Source of the DNA: Crocodylus rhombifer
Lineage: Eukaryota > Chordata > Crocodylia > Crocodylidae
Direction of reading: 5' to 3'
DNA: 64,000 nt
NCBI GenBank assembly: GCA_038503035.1
Contig: JAVSML010000963.1
Location: 310,001-374,000 of the forward strand
The notes under the pieces are model-generated. The model was not told the DNA's origin and searched no databases. It saw only the letters and a program-made list of their open reading frames with translations. Shown piece after piece: positions 36,255 to 46,505 of the stretch. The translations under genes and the position numbers were made by a program. Each line of letters opens with the position of its first letter. Position 1 is the stretch's first letter.

Positions 36255-36585
36255 ATGTGTCAAAGGTGACCTCAAAGACGAAAACTGTAAACTATTCTCC
36301 GTGTCCAATGGGGATGGGACAAGCCATAAGAAAGTGATGTTGCAACAAGGGGGATTTAAACTGAGCATCACTAAACACTTCCTCCCTATGAAGCTAGTGG
36401 TGTGCTGGAATAGGTGACCTGGGGAGGTTGCAGAATCACTGTCCTTGATGGCTTTTGAAGGGCATGCCAGACAAATAGCTGTCATAAATGGTTTAGGTGT
36501 AGATGGTTCTGCCCTGGAGTGGGGAGATGGACTGGGTGACCTCTCACCATCCCTTCCATCCATATTTTCTATGGTCCTATGATTT
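36255..36585 (+). mobile_element. CR1 LINE 3' end
   Basis: ACTGTAAACTATTCTCCGTG, TTGCAACAAGGGGGATTTAA, TGGGTGACCTCTCACCATCC and CTATGGTCCTATGATTTT form a continuous CR1 3' region. A 194-codon minus-strand frame across it is fortuitous. Confidence 0.85.
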
Positions 36586-37064
36586 TATCTTAAAAACCTC
36601 TCTCAGTGCAATGCATGTCTCAGTGGCTGAGTTTAGTTAACCCAAGCTGGGTGGTGTTTTACTTTCCAGCAGCATTATGAGAACTTCCAAGCCACAGACT
36701 AGTTCTTGCCAACAAAGCAGATAGCAGGGCAAGCTGTGCCTGCAGTCCCATATTCTGTATGTGTCTCACTATGGCCCTCATACCACATGCTTGGTTTTGC
36801 ACCTGAATGGGATGACACAGGTGCTGAGAGTTAAGCATATGTTAGGGGGCTCGGTTCAGTCCCTCATAGTATCCCTTTAGTGCATGAACTTCCCAAATGG
36901 AGACTTGGAAAGACAAGTCCTCAGATTGGCTCCTGTTGTTCAGCCATGGGCACACAATGGGGATGCAACCCAGGCACTCAAAAAGGGAGGCTGAGTTTGG
37001 GAAAATATGCTGCCAAAAGCCCATCAGCCTTAAATGAATTTCAACCTGTGTGAATTCCTGAAAG

Positions 37065-38045
37065 GAAAAGGTACAGAGAAAGGCAACCATAAGGACCAGG
37101 GGCCTGAAGCAGTAGCCAGACCTTGAGAGACTAAACAGGCTAGGACTCTTCAGTTTGAAAAGGATATGGCTGATGGGGGATATGATAGAGGTCTATAAAA
37201 TCATGAAGGGTGTGGACCAAGTGACCAGGGAACTACCGTATTGCTTACCAAGTTCCTGAATACTAGAACTGGGGGGCACCTGATGAAATTAGCAGGTGAC
37301 AGGTTTAAAACTAACATGAGAAAGTACTTTTTAATGTAATGTGCAGTTAACTTATGGAATTCATTGCCACAGGAAGTTGTGGAGGCAGATAGCATAGCTA
37401 GATTTAAAAAGGGACTGGATAAAGTCTTGAATGACAGATCTGTTAATGGCTATTGAACAGAATGGTTGGAGGTGTTTCCTTTGGCATCTCAAACCCAATA
37501 AATGAGGGATGCCAAGGAGGGGATTGAATAGGGGATAGATCACTCTAGAGATGCCCATATTTGATGCTCTTCTTGTAGAGCATCCTAGGGCTGTGCGAAA
37601 TGGGACCTATTCAATTCAGAGTCAGATTCAGCCTGAATCGGGGATGGCGATTCAATCCGTTGATTCGGATCACTGTCCCTGATTTGATTCACCTGAATCT
37701 GAAGATTTGATGATGATTTGGTGAATCAGCGATTTGGACATGGACACAACTTTCTTGCACTGCAGCATTCAAGAGCAGCGCTGCTACCTTAAGGCATGTA
37801 GAAAAAACATTTAAAGCTGTGTCTATGTCCAAATCTCCAAATCTTTCCACATTGATTTGGAGAGGTTAAAGTGTCCTTTCATTTGTTTCAGATTGAGAGA
37901 TTTGGCCACCAAATTGGGCCGAGTCTCTGAATCCAAATCGAATCAGGGACTGAAGCTTCACACAGCCATAGCATCTATTTCTGCCACCGTTGGAGGCAGG
38001 ATACTAGGCTAGATGGACATTAGTCTGACCCAGACACTTCTTAAA
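37065..38045 (+). mobile_element. CR1 LINE 3' end interrupted by a hAT-like MITE
   Basis: The CR1 sequence (CAGAGAAAGGCAACCATAAGG, GGGGGATATGATAGAGG, CTATAAAATCATGAAGGGTG, GAATTCATTGCCACAGGAAG) runs to 37585. It resumes at 37971 with GACAGGATACTAGG-type sequence, GGCTAGATGGACATTAGTCTGACC and CAGACACTTCTTAAATTCTT. The 385 bp between are a foreign insertion. Confidence 0.88.
37586..37970 (+). mobile_element. hAT-like MITE, family member 2, inside CR1
   Basis: The termini TAGGGCTGTGCGAA and CTTCACACAGCCATA and an interior shared with 9298-9671 (CATGTAGAAAAAACATTTAAAGCTGTGT, GGCCACCAAATTGGGCC, CGAATCAGGGACTGAAGC) identify the same family. The flanks share GCATC, a decayed target duplication. Insertion followed that of the CR1 copy. 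Confidence 0.9.
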
Positions 38046-38439
38046 TTCTTTTTTAAGGAAACCACTGACTGGCTCAAGGAAAAAAAAAAGATCTGGTTTC
38101 AGGGACTGATCCTCTGATTCCTGACATTGGTGCTGATCACAGATAAGCCAAGTGAAAGCAAATGAGCTTAACTGGTAAGTTAAAGACAGATCAAACTCAG
38201 ACCCTTCTCACAGTCCCCATCCTCAGCAAAACTACAGTCAGGTTCAGGACTAGGTTTTCACTTTGCCTTCCTCTTACAGTACTGTCAACTCTTATGGTAT
38301 TATCAGGAATCTTGCAATACGTGGTACTTTCTTAAAGTGCCTGCTCCTGAAATCCAGTGATGATAGGAGAAGCTCAACTTCCCTTTAAATAATGATTCCC
38401 TTATAAGTGAATCCCTAGGTGTCCAAAAACAGAAGGCAA

Positions 38440-38960
38440 ATAAATCATGTGCAGAATTTGTTTAAGCTTAAAAACTAATGCTTTTTAGAGACCATCTCAT
38501 GTGATTTGGCCGTGGGGACATTTTTAAATGCTTGGCTTCGACACCATTGTCTTTACAAGTTGAGAAGTTAGCTTTCCTCTTACATATGTGCATAAGGAAC
38601 AGCTCTGCTGAATCCCGTGGAGTTGTGTTGACGTCACTGTGTAGGAGACCAAGAATCGTTCCTTTATTGAAAATTGGATTCGACGCACGCAGCCCCCATG
38701 AATACCAGTCTAGAAGGACATTAAACTTTTATGTCTGTATTTATGTATTAAACATGTACAAATTGGCAGCTCTGTATTAGCAATAATTTCTGAAAGAGAT
38801 AAATTATTCATATGGCAACTGCATATGTTCGAGCAAATTAACTACACGGGGCTTTTTTGGCTATTAGCAAAGCAGAGCATTATTTTAAGCCCCAGGACAA
38901 CCACGAATGGAATTTTTACAGTTGAAAATTGCTGCAAGTATGTTTGTGAGCATTCATCAT
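38440..38960. promoter_or_regulatory. Candidate conserved non-coding block with a perfect CRE
   Basis: A segment free of recognised repeats. It has a palindromic TGACGTCA at 38629-38636, several CpGs despite the depleted background, and TAAT/ATAAATTATTCATA words. Binding and conservation are inference. Composition alone cannot separate an enhancer from neutral sequence. Confidence 0.28.
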
Positions 38961-39102
38961 GGGGGGTCAGATCATTTGTTACAAGCAAAATTCAGCCCTC
39001 TGCAGAGAATCAAAATAAGGTCAAGCAAGTGCTGAAATCCTGTGGACAATTCTGCTGCACAAAGGACACTGGCCCACCCCCACTGTCCCAGGCCTCCTTT
39101 CT

Positions 39103-39170
39103 GAGCTAGGAAAGACAGGATACTAGGCCCAAAGGATCTATGGGCTGATCCAGTTTGGCATTTCATGTTC
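39103..39170 (+). mobile_element. CR1 LINE extreme 3' fragment
   Basis: AAGACAGGATACTAGGCCC, then GGGCTGATCCAGTTTGGCA and TTCATGTTCT match the last 70 bases of a CR1 subfamily (ACAGGATACTGGGC...GATCCAGTATGGC). Confidence 0.65.
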
Positions 39171-39789
39171 TAAACTGTTCATGAATCCCTATATGGTCCT
39201 CAGTTTTAGGGGTAGCAACTGCTGATCTGAATTGCTTTCCCAGAGTGTGCGTCATAATTTATTCACTCCTGGTTGTTCGCTTTGCCACTCGTTATTCTCC
39301 AGTAAGAAAAGTCTCAGCTCTCCAATAAGACAATGTCAACAAGAGCCTGTGATTTAAGCAGGTTCTAGACTACAACCTTAAACCTTGGTCCCATCGCCAG
39401 TCCTCCCAAGCGATGGGCCCGAGCCACCAAGTTTGTGTTAGGATCAGAGCTTACCCAAAATCTCACGTGAAATGTTCAGGTCCCAATTTTGCTGTTTCTC
39501 AATCTCAGCAATCTCCACTGACTTCAGGAGATGCTTCCCATCCTCTGCAACCACAGGACAAAGCCCCAGGGCTTTGGTTAGGGGCCTGTTTCTGCTGATT
39601 GCCAGGGAATGATACTTAAAAAATAAGATGCCTGTGAAAAGGAAAGAGTATCCCGTCACTGATTCTGTGCATCACTTTGTCTCTAAGAGACATGAGCTCC
39701 CCAAGGATTGGATTATTTCACCTCTCTCCATATTCCTGTAATAAAAAGTACGCTGCAATGTAAATGGAAACAGAGGAGTAGAAGCCGTT

Positions 39790-39965
39790 TGAAAACACTG
39801 CTAGTAAATTGAAGTTTTGCCTTATTTGCTGAGATAATTTAGTGTAATTCGCTGCTAATGAATTAATGCACCACTTCTTGTTCATTATAGCTTTCCTAAT
39901 TTGATTGGAACTCTAAGTGCTATCTAACTTCATTACCAGCAAATATTAATGCAATAAAGCTGGCT
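39790..39965. promoter_or_regulatory. Candidate conserved non-coding element (TAAT-rich)
   Basis: Dense TAAT/ATTA cores (GATAATTTAGTG, GCTAATGAATTAATGC, CCTAATTTGATT, AATATTAATGC) in unique-looking sequence. The evidence is composition only. Confidence 0.25.
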
Positions 39966-40694
39966 TTGGTAGAGCCCAGCTTTCTCAGTGAATTCTGGCT
40001 GGGGTCTCTGCTAGGCTGCTGGCAGAGAGATTGCTGTCTTCTGTCCCAGCATCCAGCAATGTGAAGATCCTGATGACTGGCTGAAGGGGTTGTTGTTTAA
40101 TAATATCTGCAGATATGATTTTCAAGATCTTGCACTTCAATCCAGCCCTCTTCAAAAGCACTGAAGGGCACGATGCTGGAGAATGGAGTCCCCTGTTCAT
40201 CTAGGTATTGTCTCAGTCACCCTTTGCTGAGGGAGTGCCCTGTAGAGGGTGCTGATGTTCAGGCTACATGGGAAACAAGCCCTGCTCCTCATTCACACAC
40301 TGTGACCCTTTTACACCACTGGCAGCATCCAAAGGCCTAACATGAGCATAAATGACCTTCCCAATGAGCCAGGTGTGGTAAACTACATTAATGCTCACAT
40401 TACAGCTCCTTTAAGACAGCCAGTGACAAAAAGGGACCTTGGGAGTTGTCTGCAAATGAAAGTTGCTTTTAACTAAGGTTGAGTATGACTTTGAAGTGAG
40501 GTAGCTATTTTTAAACAAGTCCACATGTGGACACTCATACTCTTGAATAATAAGGTGCAGATCAGTGCAGCATAAATGAGAACTAGGTCCCAAAAGTGAA
40601 TAGAATATAATTGCCATATATACAGATGCCTCTTCATCTGATAGCTGTGTCCCAGTATAAACCCGTTATGGGATCATTCCCACCACTGACGGAT
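39966..40694. other. Spacer without a recognised gene
   Basis: No exon or complete repeat was recognised. Confidence 0.45.
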
Positions 40695-40790
40695 CGGGCT
40701 CTGGTTCCAGCTAGGTAAAGCTGGCTCTTTAGCTCATGCTTAGTTCTTTGGGTCCTTGGTTCAGTCCTCAGCCATCACATGGACAGCTCT
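40695..40790 (+). repeat. Possible tRNA-derived SINE head
   Basis: TAGCTCATGCTTAGTTCTTTGG (A-box-like) is followed by GGTTCAGTCCT (B-box-like) at tRNA spacing. A similar arrangement occurs at 46395-46505. It is degenerate, and no poly-A tail was seen. Confidence 0.35.
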
Positions 40791-41489
40791 AGCCACTGTG
40801 AGCAAAAAGCCACCAGTTCTTCAGCTCTATGTTGGGATAGCTGCTGCTGGACCCTCAGACTGCAGTAGTATACACCATTTTCAAGGCAGGCCAGTGTGTG
40901 GCCATGCTAAAACACCCCCACTGGAAATGGTATTGCTGTGCAAATCTGGATAAGGCAATTGGTCTCAATGGTTGGGCCATGGAGGTGCTGTGGATGAGCT
41001 GCAATGGTGGCTACAAGGGGCGGGGGAGGGATGTGCTGGCTGACCTTCACTCCCTGAATGTGCCTGCTGCCTTGCTGCTCCATGTGTGCTGCCACTGGTA
41101 TTGGAAGCAGCAGAGTCATGTTCACACAGCATTGGAAATGGGATTTATAACCTCTGCTGCAGCATAAATCCAACTAATCCAGGTTCAGTGCAGTGTGAAC
41201 ATAGTTCTGCAGTTTCTGGTGCTGGGGGTAGCGTGCACAGAGCATCCAAGTACAGGGAGTGTTTCTGAGGGAAAGAGGTGATCCATGGGGGAGGTGGGTC
41301 ATGGGGCTGTGCAAAGGGCTGGTTGGGATAGAGAGAGCTCAAAAAAAGGGGCTGAAAGTAGGCAGTGGGAATCAAAACACTTATGTAAGGATGACCTTAA
41401 GGGCTTTAGCTGAGGTTCCCCTTAACCATTTAATCTCCTTAACCATGTATCCTCGAAACACCCCATTAGACAGAGAGTTCTTAATATTC
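40791..41489. other. Spacer without a recognised gene
   Basis: Moderately GC-rich, with no element ends or exon supported. Confidence 0.4.
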
Positions 41490-42945
41490 TATGCTGTCTG
41501 TAGACAGACACCCAGAGGGACTAAAGCCCAAGTGGGAGGGACATCCCAAGGGACTAAGGACCAACACCCAGGAAAAAGCTTATCTGCTCAGTGATTACTT
41601 TGCGTGGTTTTCCAGCAACCCAAGGGGATCATCCTGCCTGACAGGATGCAGGACTACCAGGGTAAGAGCAATCACACGCTTGTAATTGGCAAAGATCTTC
41701 AGAGGGAAGATCTTGAGAGGCAGGACATCCACAAGTCATCTAGCCCACATCGGAATGCACCCAAGAGGGCTAAAAGAGTTGGCTGACATCATAGCACAAA
41801 CTATGGGAAGGATATTTGAGAACTCGTGGCATTCAGGAGAGGTCCCAGAAGATTGGAAGAGGTGCCTATCTTCAAGAAAGGAAGGAAGGAAGACCCAGGG
41901 AACTATAGGCCAATCAGTTTGACCTCAATCCCTGGAAAGATCTTGGAAAAAATGATCAAAGAATCCATCAACAACAAGCTAACAGAAGGCAACATTCTGA
42001 GAGATAGCCAACATGGCTTTGTTGTGGGTAGGTCTTGCCTGACCAACCTCATTTCCTTCCATGACCAGGTGACACATCACCTGGACAAGGGAGAAGAGGT
42101 TGATGTCATATTTGGATTTCAAAAAAGCCTTTGACTTGGTCTCCAATGATGTCTTCATGGTAAAATTGGGCAACTGCAGCCTCGGCAACCTTATGGTCTG
42201 ATGTCTGGGGAACTGGCTCTGTAGTCAGACCCAAAGAGTGACAGTTGATGGTATTGAGTCAACATGGCACATGGTGACCAGTGGCATCTCTCAGGGCCCA
42301 GTACTTGGACCAGTACTTTTTAATATATTCATAAGTGATCTGGATATGGGTGTCAGAAGTGGACTGGCTAAGTTTGCAGATGACCTCAAATTATGGGGAA
42401 GTGTGGCCATGCTAAGGGATAGGCTGGCAATTCAGGCTGACCTGGACAGGCTCGCAAAGTGGGCAGATCAAAACCTGATGACACTCAACACGGAGAAATG
42501 TAAGGTGCTCCATCATGGGAGAAAACATCATCATACTTATAGGCTCAGCAGTGCTATATTCACTAGCACGACGACCGAAAGAGACTTGGGGGTCATGACT
42601 GATCAGAAGATGAACACGAGCCACCAACGTGATGGTAAAGCAAATACAACTCTGGCTTGCATATACTGATGTATCTCAAGCAAGACCCAAGAAGTCATTC
42701 TCCCACTTTACTTGGCCTTGGTGAGGCTGGATCCAATTTTGGGCTCTGAACTTTTGAAAGGATGTGGAGAAGCTTGAGAGAGTCCAGAGGAAAGCCACAT
42801 GCATGCACCTACTTTGGATACCTTCAAGAAACACCTGGATGCTTATCTTGCTGGGGCCATCTGACCCCAGCTAACTTTCTGCCCTTTGTGCAGGGGGCTG
42901 GATCTGATGATTTGGGGAGGTCCCTTCCAACCCTAATGTCAGTGA
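41490..42945 (+). mobile_element. CR1 LINE with a broken reverse transcriptase frame
   Basis: The longest LINE copy here. Translation in shifting frames gives CR1 ORF2 landmarks: GNYRPISLTSIPGKILEKMI (RT fingers), DSQHGFVVGRSCLTNLISFH, the SGISQGPVLGPVLFNIFISD block and the catalytic box FADDLKLWG (FADD at 42373-42384, in place of the usual YADD). Frames change at least three times, for example near 42115 after the EVDVIF reading. There is also an internal deletion between about 42800 and 42815. The 3' end GGTCCCTTCCAACCCTAATG is canonical. The endonuclease part is missing (5' truncation). It cannot encode an active enzyme. Confidence 0.93.
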
Positions 42946-43149
42946 AATCTAAGAGGTCTAACTCTGTCTTTAGATGGGTAAGTAACAGCTATGCAGCTCA
43001 CATAGCTACAGTTCAGTCAGTATGCAGATTTTAGATGCCACAACCTCCCCCTGGAAGGCATATCTTTCATGCAAATCACAAAATGGAAGAGGAAGAGCTG
43101 TTGGCCTTCCCCCCTGCTTAGCTCAGTAATTGGGGAACTTGAGAGCGAC

Positions 43150-43235
43150 AGGATTTACTGGCTAGCAGGGATCTGAACCTACATCTCTGGCTTCTCAGCA
43201 AACCACTCTAATATTCAGGTCATGGGACAGGCACT
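43150..43235. repeat. tRNA-like/MIR-like relic
   Basis: GCAGGGATCTGAACCTACATCTC followed by CAGCAAACCACTCTAATATTCAGG has the GGATTTGAACC...ACCACT layout of a reversed tRNA-derived SINE or MIR 3' half. Family unresolved. Confidence 0.4.
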
Positions 43236-43584
43236 GCCCAGAGCTCATTCCACCCTTTCTCTTGAAGGAAACCCACTGGGCAGCCATGTGAGGAAGGTAT
43301 GTAGGGCCAGGTGAGCAGGCCAGAGGGAGTATGGCTTAGTGAGGCAGGAGCTGCCTTAGAACAGTGGTGGCCCTGGTTCTACTTTGGCTCCTGCCTCCTC
43401 TAGTGTTTCTGCATTTCAAACACGTGGGATAAAGAAGCTACACAGCTCTGGGCTAGTTTCTAATCAGTGGGAGTAGAGCCCCAGAGAACTCAGGGTTCCT
43501 CTCTTCTGGAGGAATCCATCTCACTGAGACTTGTAACCTTTAACTTCCTCCTTCTGACTGCATACCACTTTCCTCTTTGGCAGA

Positions 43585-43650
43585 CTAGAATATGGACCTT
43601 CACTCCTTGGGCAAGCGCCCTAACTACAAGGCTACTGGGCAAAAAGGGTG
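43585..43650 (-). repeat. tRNA-derived SINE relic, antisense
   Basis: TGGACCTTCACTCCTTGGGC, AAGCGCCCTAACTACAAGGC, and TACTGGGC read in reverse like the A-box half of a tRNA-type SINE (GTAGTTAGGGCGCTTGCCCAAGG). Confidence 0.45.
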
Positions 43651-43904
43651 GCAGGCTGGCCTCCTCTCCCACCCCTTTCTGGGACTTGCACGGAGTTTAT
43701 ACACCTACTTGGAGAGGATTGCTACAGGTGGCTGGAGCAGATCCTTTGGAGCATGTTCAGAAGGACCCAGTGCATCCTATGGGATGGGTTGGCTGCAGAA
43801 GTAGGAGCTAAATCTCTTTGTAGGTGACTCCATATTCCAGTCATACTACCTTTTACTTTAGTACTACTTACTCACTTTTGGGTGGGGTGGGGGGTGTGAA
43901 TTTG

Positions 43905-44008
43905 GACTTAAATGACTTGCTCAAGATCACACAGGAAATCTGGCAGATAATGGATTTAAACTCACATCCCTAGAGTCCTAGATAAGGGCTTAACCACCAA
44001 GCCACCCT
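43905..44008 (+). repeat. MIR SINE relic (3' half)
   Basis: AATGACTTGCTCAAGATCAC, ACAGGAAATCTGGCAGATAATGG, AAACTCACATCCCTAGAGTC and GGGCTTAACCACCAAGCCACCC follow the MIR 3' half step by step. Confidence 0.8.
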
Positions 44009-44224
44009 TCCTTTCTAGAAGCCCTAGCAAATAGAAGTGCACCACCCAGGCACCTTACAGAATGAGGACTCCTGTAATGTTTCCATTACTGCACGCAGAC
44101 AGGTCCTGAGCACTTAGCATTATTATTCTGTTTCATCAGAAGAGCCCCTGATGCCTCTGGCCAATTATGGCACGACACACAAGAAGGAACCATCCATCCA
44201 TCCCTGCTTCCTCCCCACTCCGAG

Positions 44225-44430
44225 CATCTTTCTGAAGCAAGAGGTTTAATTAAGCGATAATATCATTGCACCTCTGTTCTATGAAGCTATAATCCAATTC
44301 TCAAGTGGATAAACTACAGGGCCAAAGGCAGAGTAGTTTATCACAACAAGGGAATTGGATTATTGCTGAGCAAAACAGAGGGCCAATGTTATTATCACCA
44401 TTAGAATTCCAGGGTGATCTGTCTCTTCAT
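44225..44430. promoter_or_regulatory. Candidate conserved non-coding element
   Basis: Unique-looking sequence with TTTAATTAAGCGATAATATC, TATAATCCAATTCTC, AGTAGTTTATCACAAC, AATTGGATTATTGC and TTATTATCACCATTAG. The GATA-, homeodomain- and paired-like words include an inverted pair (AATCCAATT / AATTGGATT). This is a composition argument only. Confidence 0.3.
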
Positions 44431-45360
44431 TTAGGCCTTCATTTGCTGCCAGGGTCAGGAAGAAAGATGCTTTATTCTTCATTAGGTGGCGGTAGAATGA
44501 AGGGTAGGGTGGGGATGAGGCCTTTCAGAGCCATGGGCTCAAGCAACCTAGCTTGGGTCTGAGTCAGACTAGTGTCCCAATCCAGCTGCCTTCACCACTG
44601 CTGCCTCACTTCTCCCTGTGCCCACCTGTGGCATGAGTCCAGCTACTCAGCCCCAGTGCAGTTCCTCACACCCAGCCCTGGTGCGAGTACAAGTGAAGCC
44701 CCCCACTACCAGAATGCCACTGAAGCAGCATATAACCAAAGCCCCCTGGCTTCATAGTCTGGTCCAGTGGGTCAGCAGCCCACATCTGGCCTGTGGGTTG
44801 TGTGTTGACAACACGTGCCTTAAAGGATGAACAAGATGATTCAGATTTCATATGATTCATTTGTATGCCAAATAGAAACACTGTTCCTAGATGCCCATCT
44901 CTTTGAGGGTGTTCAAAGTCCAGATGTGGATCTGATGTCTTTCCAGTATTCTCACTGGCTGAGTTTATAGACCAGTGTGCATGGCTTATGGCTCCAGTTC
45001 AGCACCTGCATAGCTGATGGGGTTTAAACACATGTGCCAAAGCGGTGTTCTGATTAACATGTGCCCATGTATTGCCTTTGGGGACATTTCAGCTTGCCTC
45101 TGCTCCTGCTACAGCTTGAGTTTCCATAAATATATCACATTCATTGGTAGCAGAATCAGATACTGTGCAGAGCCTGCTTTTCCAGATAGTCTGTGTAGCT
45201 GGCTCATGACTCCCCCATCACAGCGTCAGTGCAAAGGACAATGTGCATTCCAGTTACTGTCCTCAGCCTGACTGCTAGCATAGGACCAATGGACAGGATT
45301 TATAGCAGGTCAGAGGTTTCTCTATGTTGTATTGGGTAGGGCAGGGAGTGTGTGTGTGGA
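44431..45360. other. Spacer without a recognised gene
   Basis: No exon or element ends were recognised. Confidence 0.45.
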
Positions 45361-45390
45361 GGGTGGGGGGGGGGGGCGGGCAGGGGAAGT
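45361..45390 (+). repeat. G-run with quadruplex potential
   Basis: A run of 12 consecutive Gs (45365-45376) lies between shorter G-tracts (GGGT before it, CGGG and AGGGG after it), next to a TGTGTGTG stretch. Four or more G-tracts within about 30 bases satisfy the simple G-quadruplex rule. Confidence 0.7.
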
Positions 45391-45424
45391 GGGAAGATGG
45401 GGGACAGACTGGCTTTTTTTGACT

Positions 45425-45544
45425 GAGCTGTGTTGAGTAGCTCTTTGATATGTTGAAGTTTTTTTGCCTCCCTGCCTGCCATCTGACACCTCCAGGGAAG
45501 GAATTCTACCTCTCAACACATCAAAGAGCTACTCAACACAGCTC
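45425..45544. repeat. Near-perfect 32-bp hairpin
   Basis: Arm 45425-45456 (GAGCTGTGTTGAGTAGCTCT...) is complementary to 45513-45544 at 31 of 32 positions, with a 56-nt loop. Such fidelity in otherwise decayed repeats stands out. It lies just upstream of, and may belong to, the repeat at 45670-45813. Confidence 0.9.
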
Positions 45545-45669
45545 ACAAAGACACTCATGGACCCAAAGGGACCGACTTCCATCTTCAGCTCCCTCTGTGC
45601 AAAAATGAAGTTTATTTCCTACCTATGGGGACTTTTTACCATCTTGTACCATCTACACTTTTTCCAGAG

Positions 45670-45813
45670 CCTGATGAAGGGACTTTGATCCTGAAAGCTT
45701 GCAGAAAAGGACAATCTTCCAGTTGGTCTAATAAAAGGTATCATTTTGGAACCAAGAGTTCTAGTTTTTTGTATGTCTTTTTGTCTCAGACCAACATGGC
45801 TACAAAGTACACC
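45670..45813 (+). repeat. Interspersed repeat tail (AGTTGGTCTAATAAAAGGTATC family)
   Basis: CCTGATGAAGGGACTTTGATC, CTGAAAGCTTGCAGA, AGTTGGTCTAATAAAAGGTA and CAGACCAACATGGCTACAAAG form the 3' part of a dispersed vertebrate repeat that I recognise but cannot name with certainty. The same words occur in both arms at 32823-33050. It is non-coding. Confidence 0.7.
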
Positions 45814-46394
45814 TGTGAAAAATAAAACATTAGTGATGACTTGTGTAAATATCTGTCCATAAAAAATGTCCCCCAAGAAACACCAATGCAGGCACCTTTC
45901 TTGGATTTTCTTTGATTTTCTATGTCTAACATTTTTCAACTTGCTGTAAATCACTGCACACAGACCATGGGTAGTTTCTTAATGTAACTAATTTGCTCAT
46001 TTACATTATATATGCCAGCCATTGACCAGTGGTGGAAGCAAATGACATGCAGGTAAATCCTTCTTTCAGAGATTCCAGCCAAAGTACCAGTTTCCAGTCA
46101 CCTGGAAGCATTTCTGCCCTTAAGTCTGGTTTCAGTATGAGTATGAATGATTAAGATATGCCACAGACTTTTCTCCACAAAAGAAACTGAACGACATAAG
46201 TAACATCACTAAAATATTTCTTCAAAGAATGAATGCTACTTGCACGGTAAGACTTGAAAGATTACATGCAGCGCCATGAAAGCATTTTAGCTGTCGCATG
46301 ATATAATGTGTAATCAACACAGCCAAGTATGTATAACCCACTGGTGAGTTTGTGTTACACATCCTCCTCTATGCTCAGTCTACTGCCAATAAGA

Positions 46395-46505
46395 ATCTAT
46401 CACAGCCTCAGCTGGAAGACTTTATCTTCAGCTCTAGCCTTATTGGCTAGTAGCTCCATAGGTCCCCAGTTCAACCCCTAAAATGTTGACCAAAATGGTG
46501 GCCAT
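46395..46505 (+). repeat. Possible tRNA-derived SINE
   Basis: GGCTAGTAGCTCCATAGGTCCCC, AGTTCAACCCCTAAAATG (B-box-like) and CCAAAATGGTGGCCATCAC give a tRNA head followed by a short tail, similar in plan to 40695-40790. Degenerate. Confidence 0.4.

Noticed and set aside
35979..36563. 194-codon open frame on the minus strand
   Set aside because: It crosses the antisense of a CR1 3' end and the edge of a hAT-like fragment. No recognisable protein.
40695..46505. Functional tRNA genes at the tRNA-like segments
   Set aside because: A- and B-box-like words only. The cloverleaf arms do not pair, so these are SINE relics at best.
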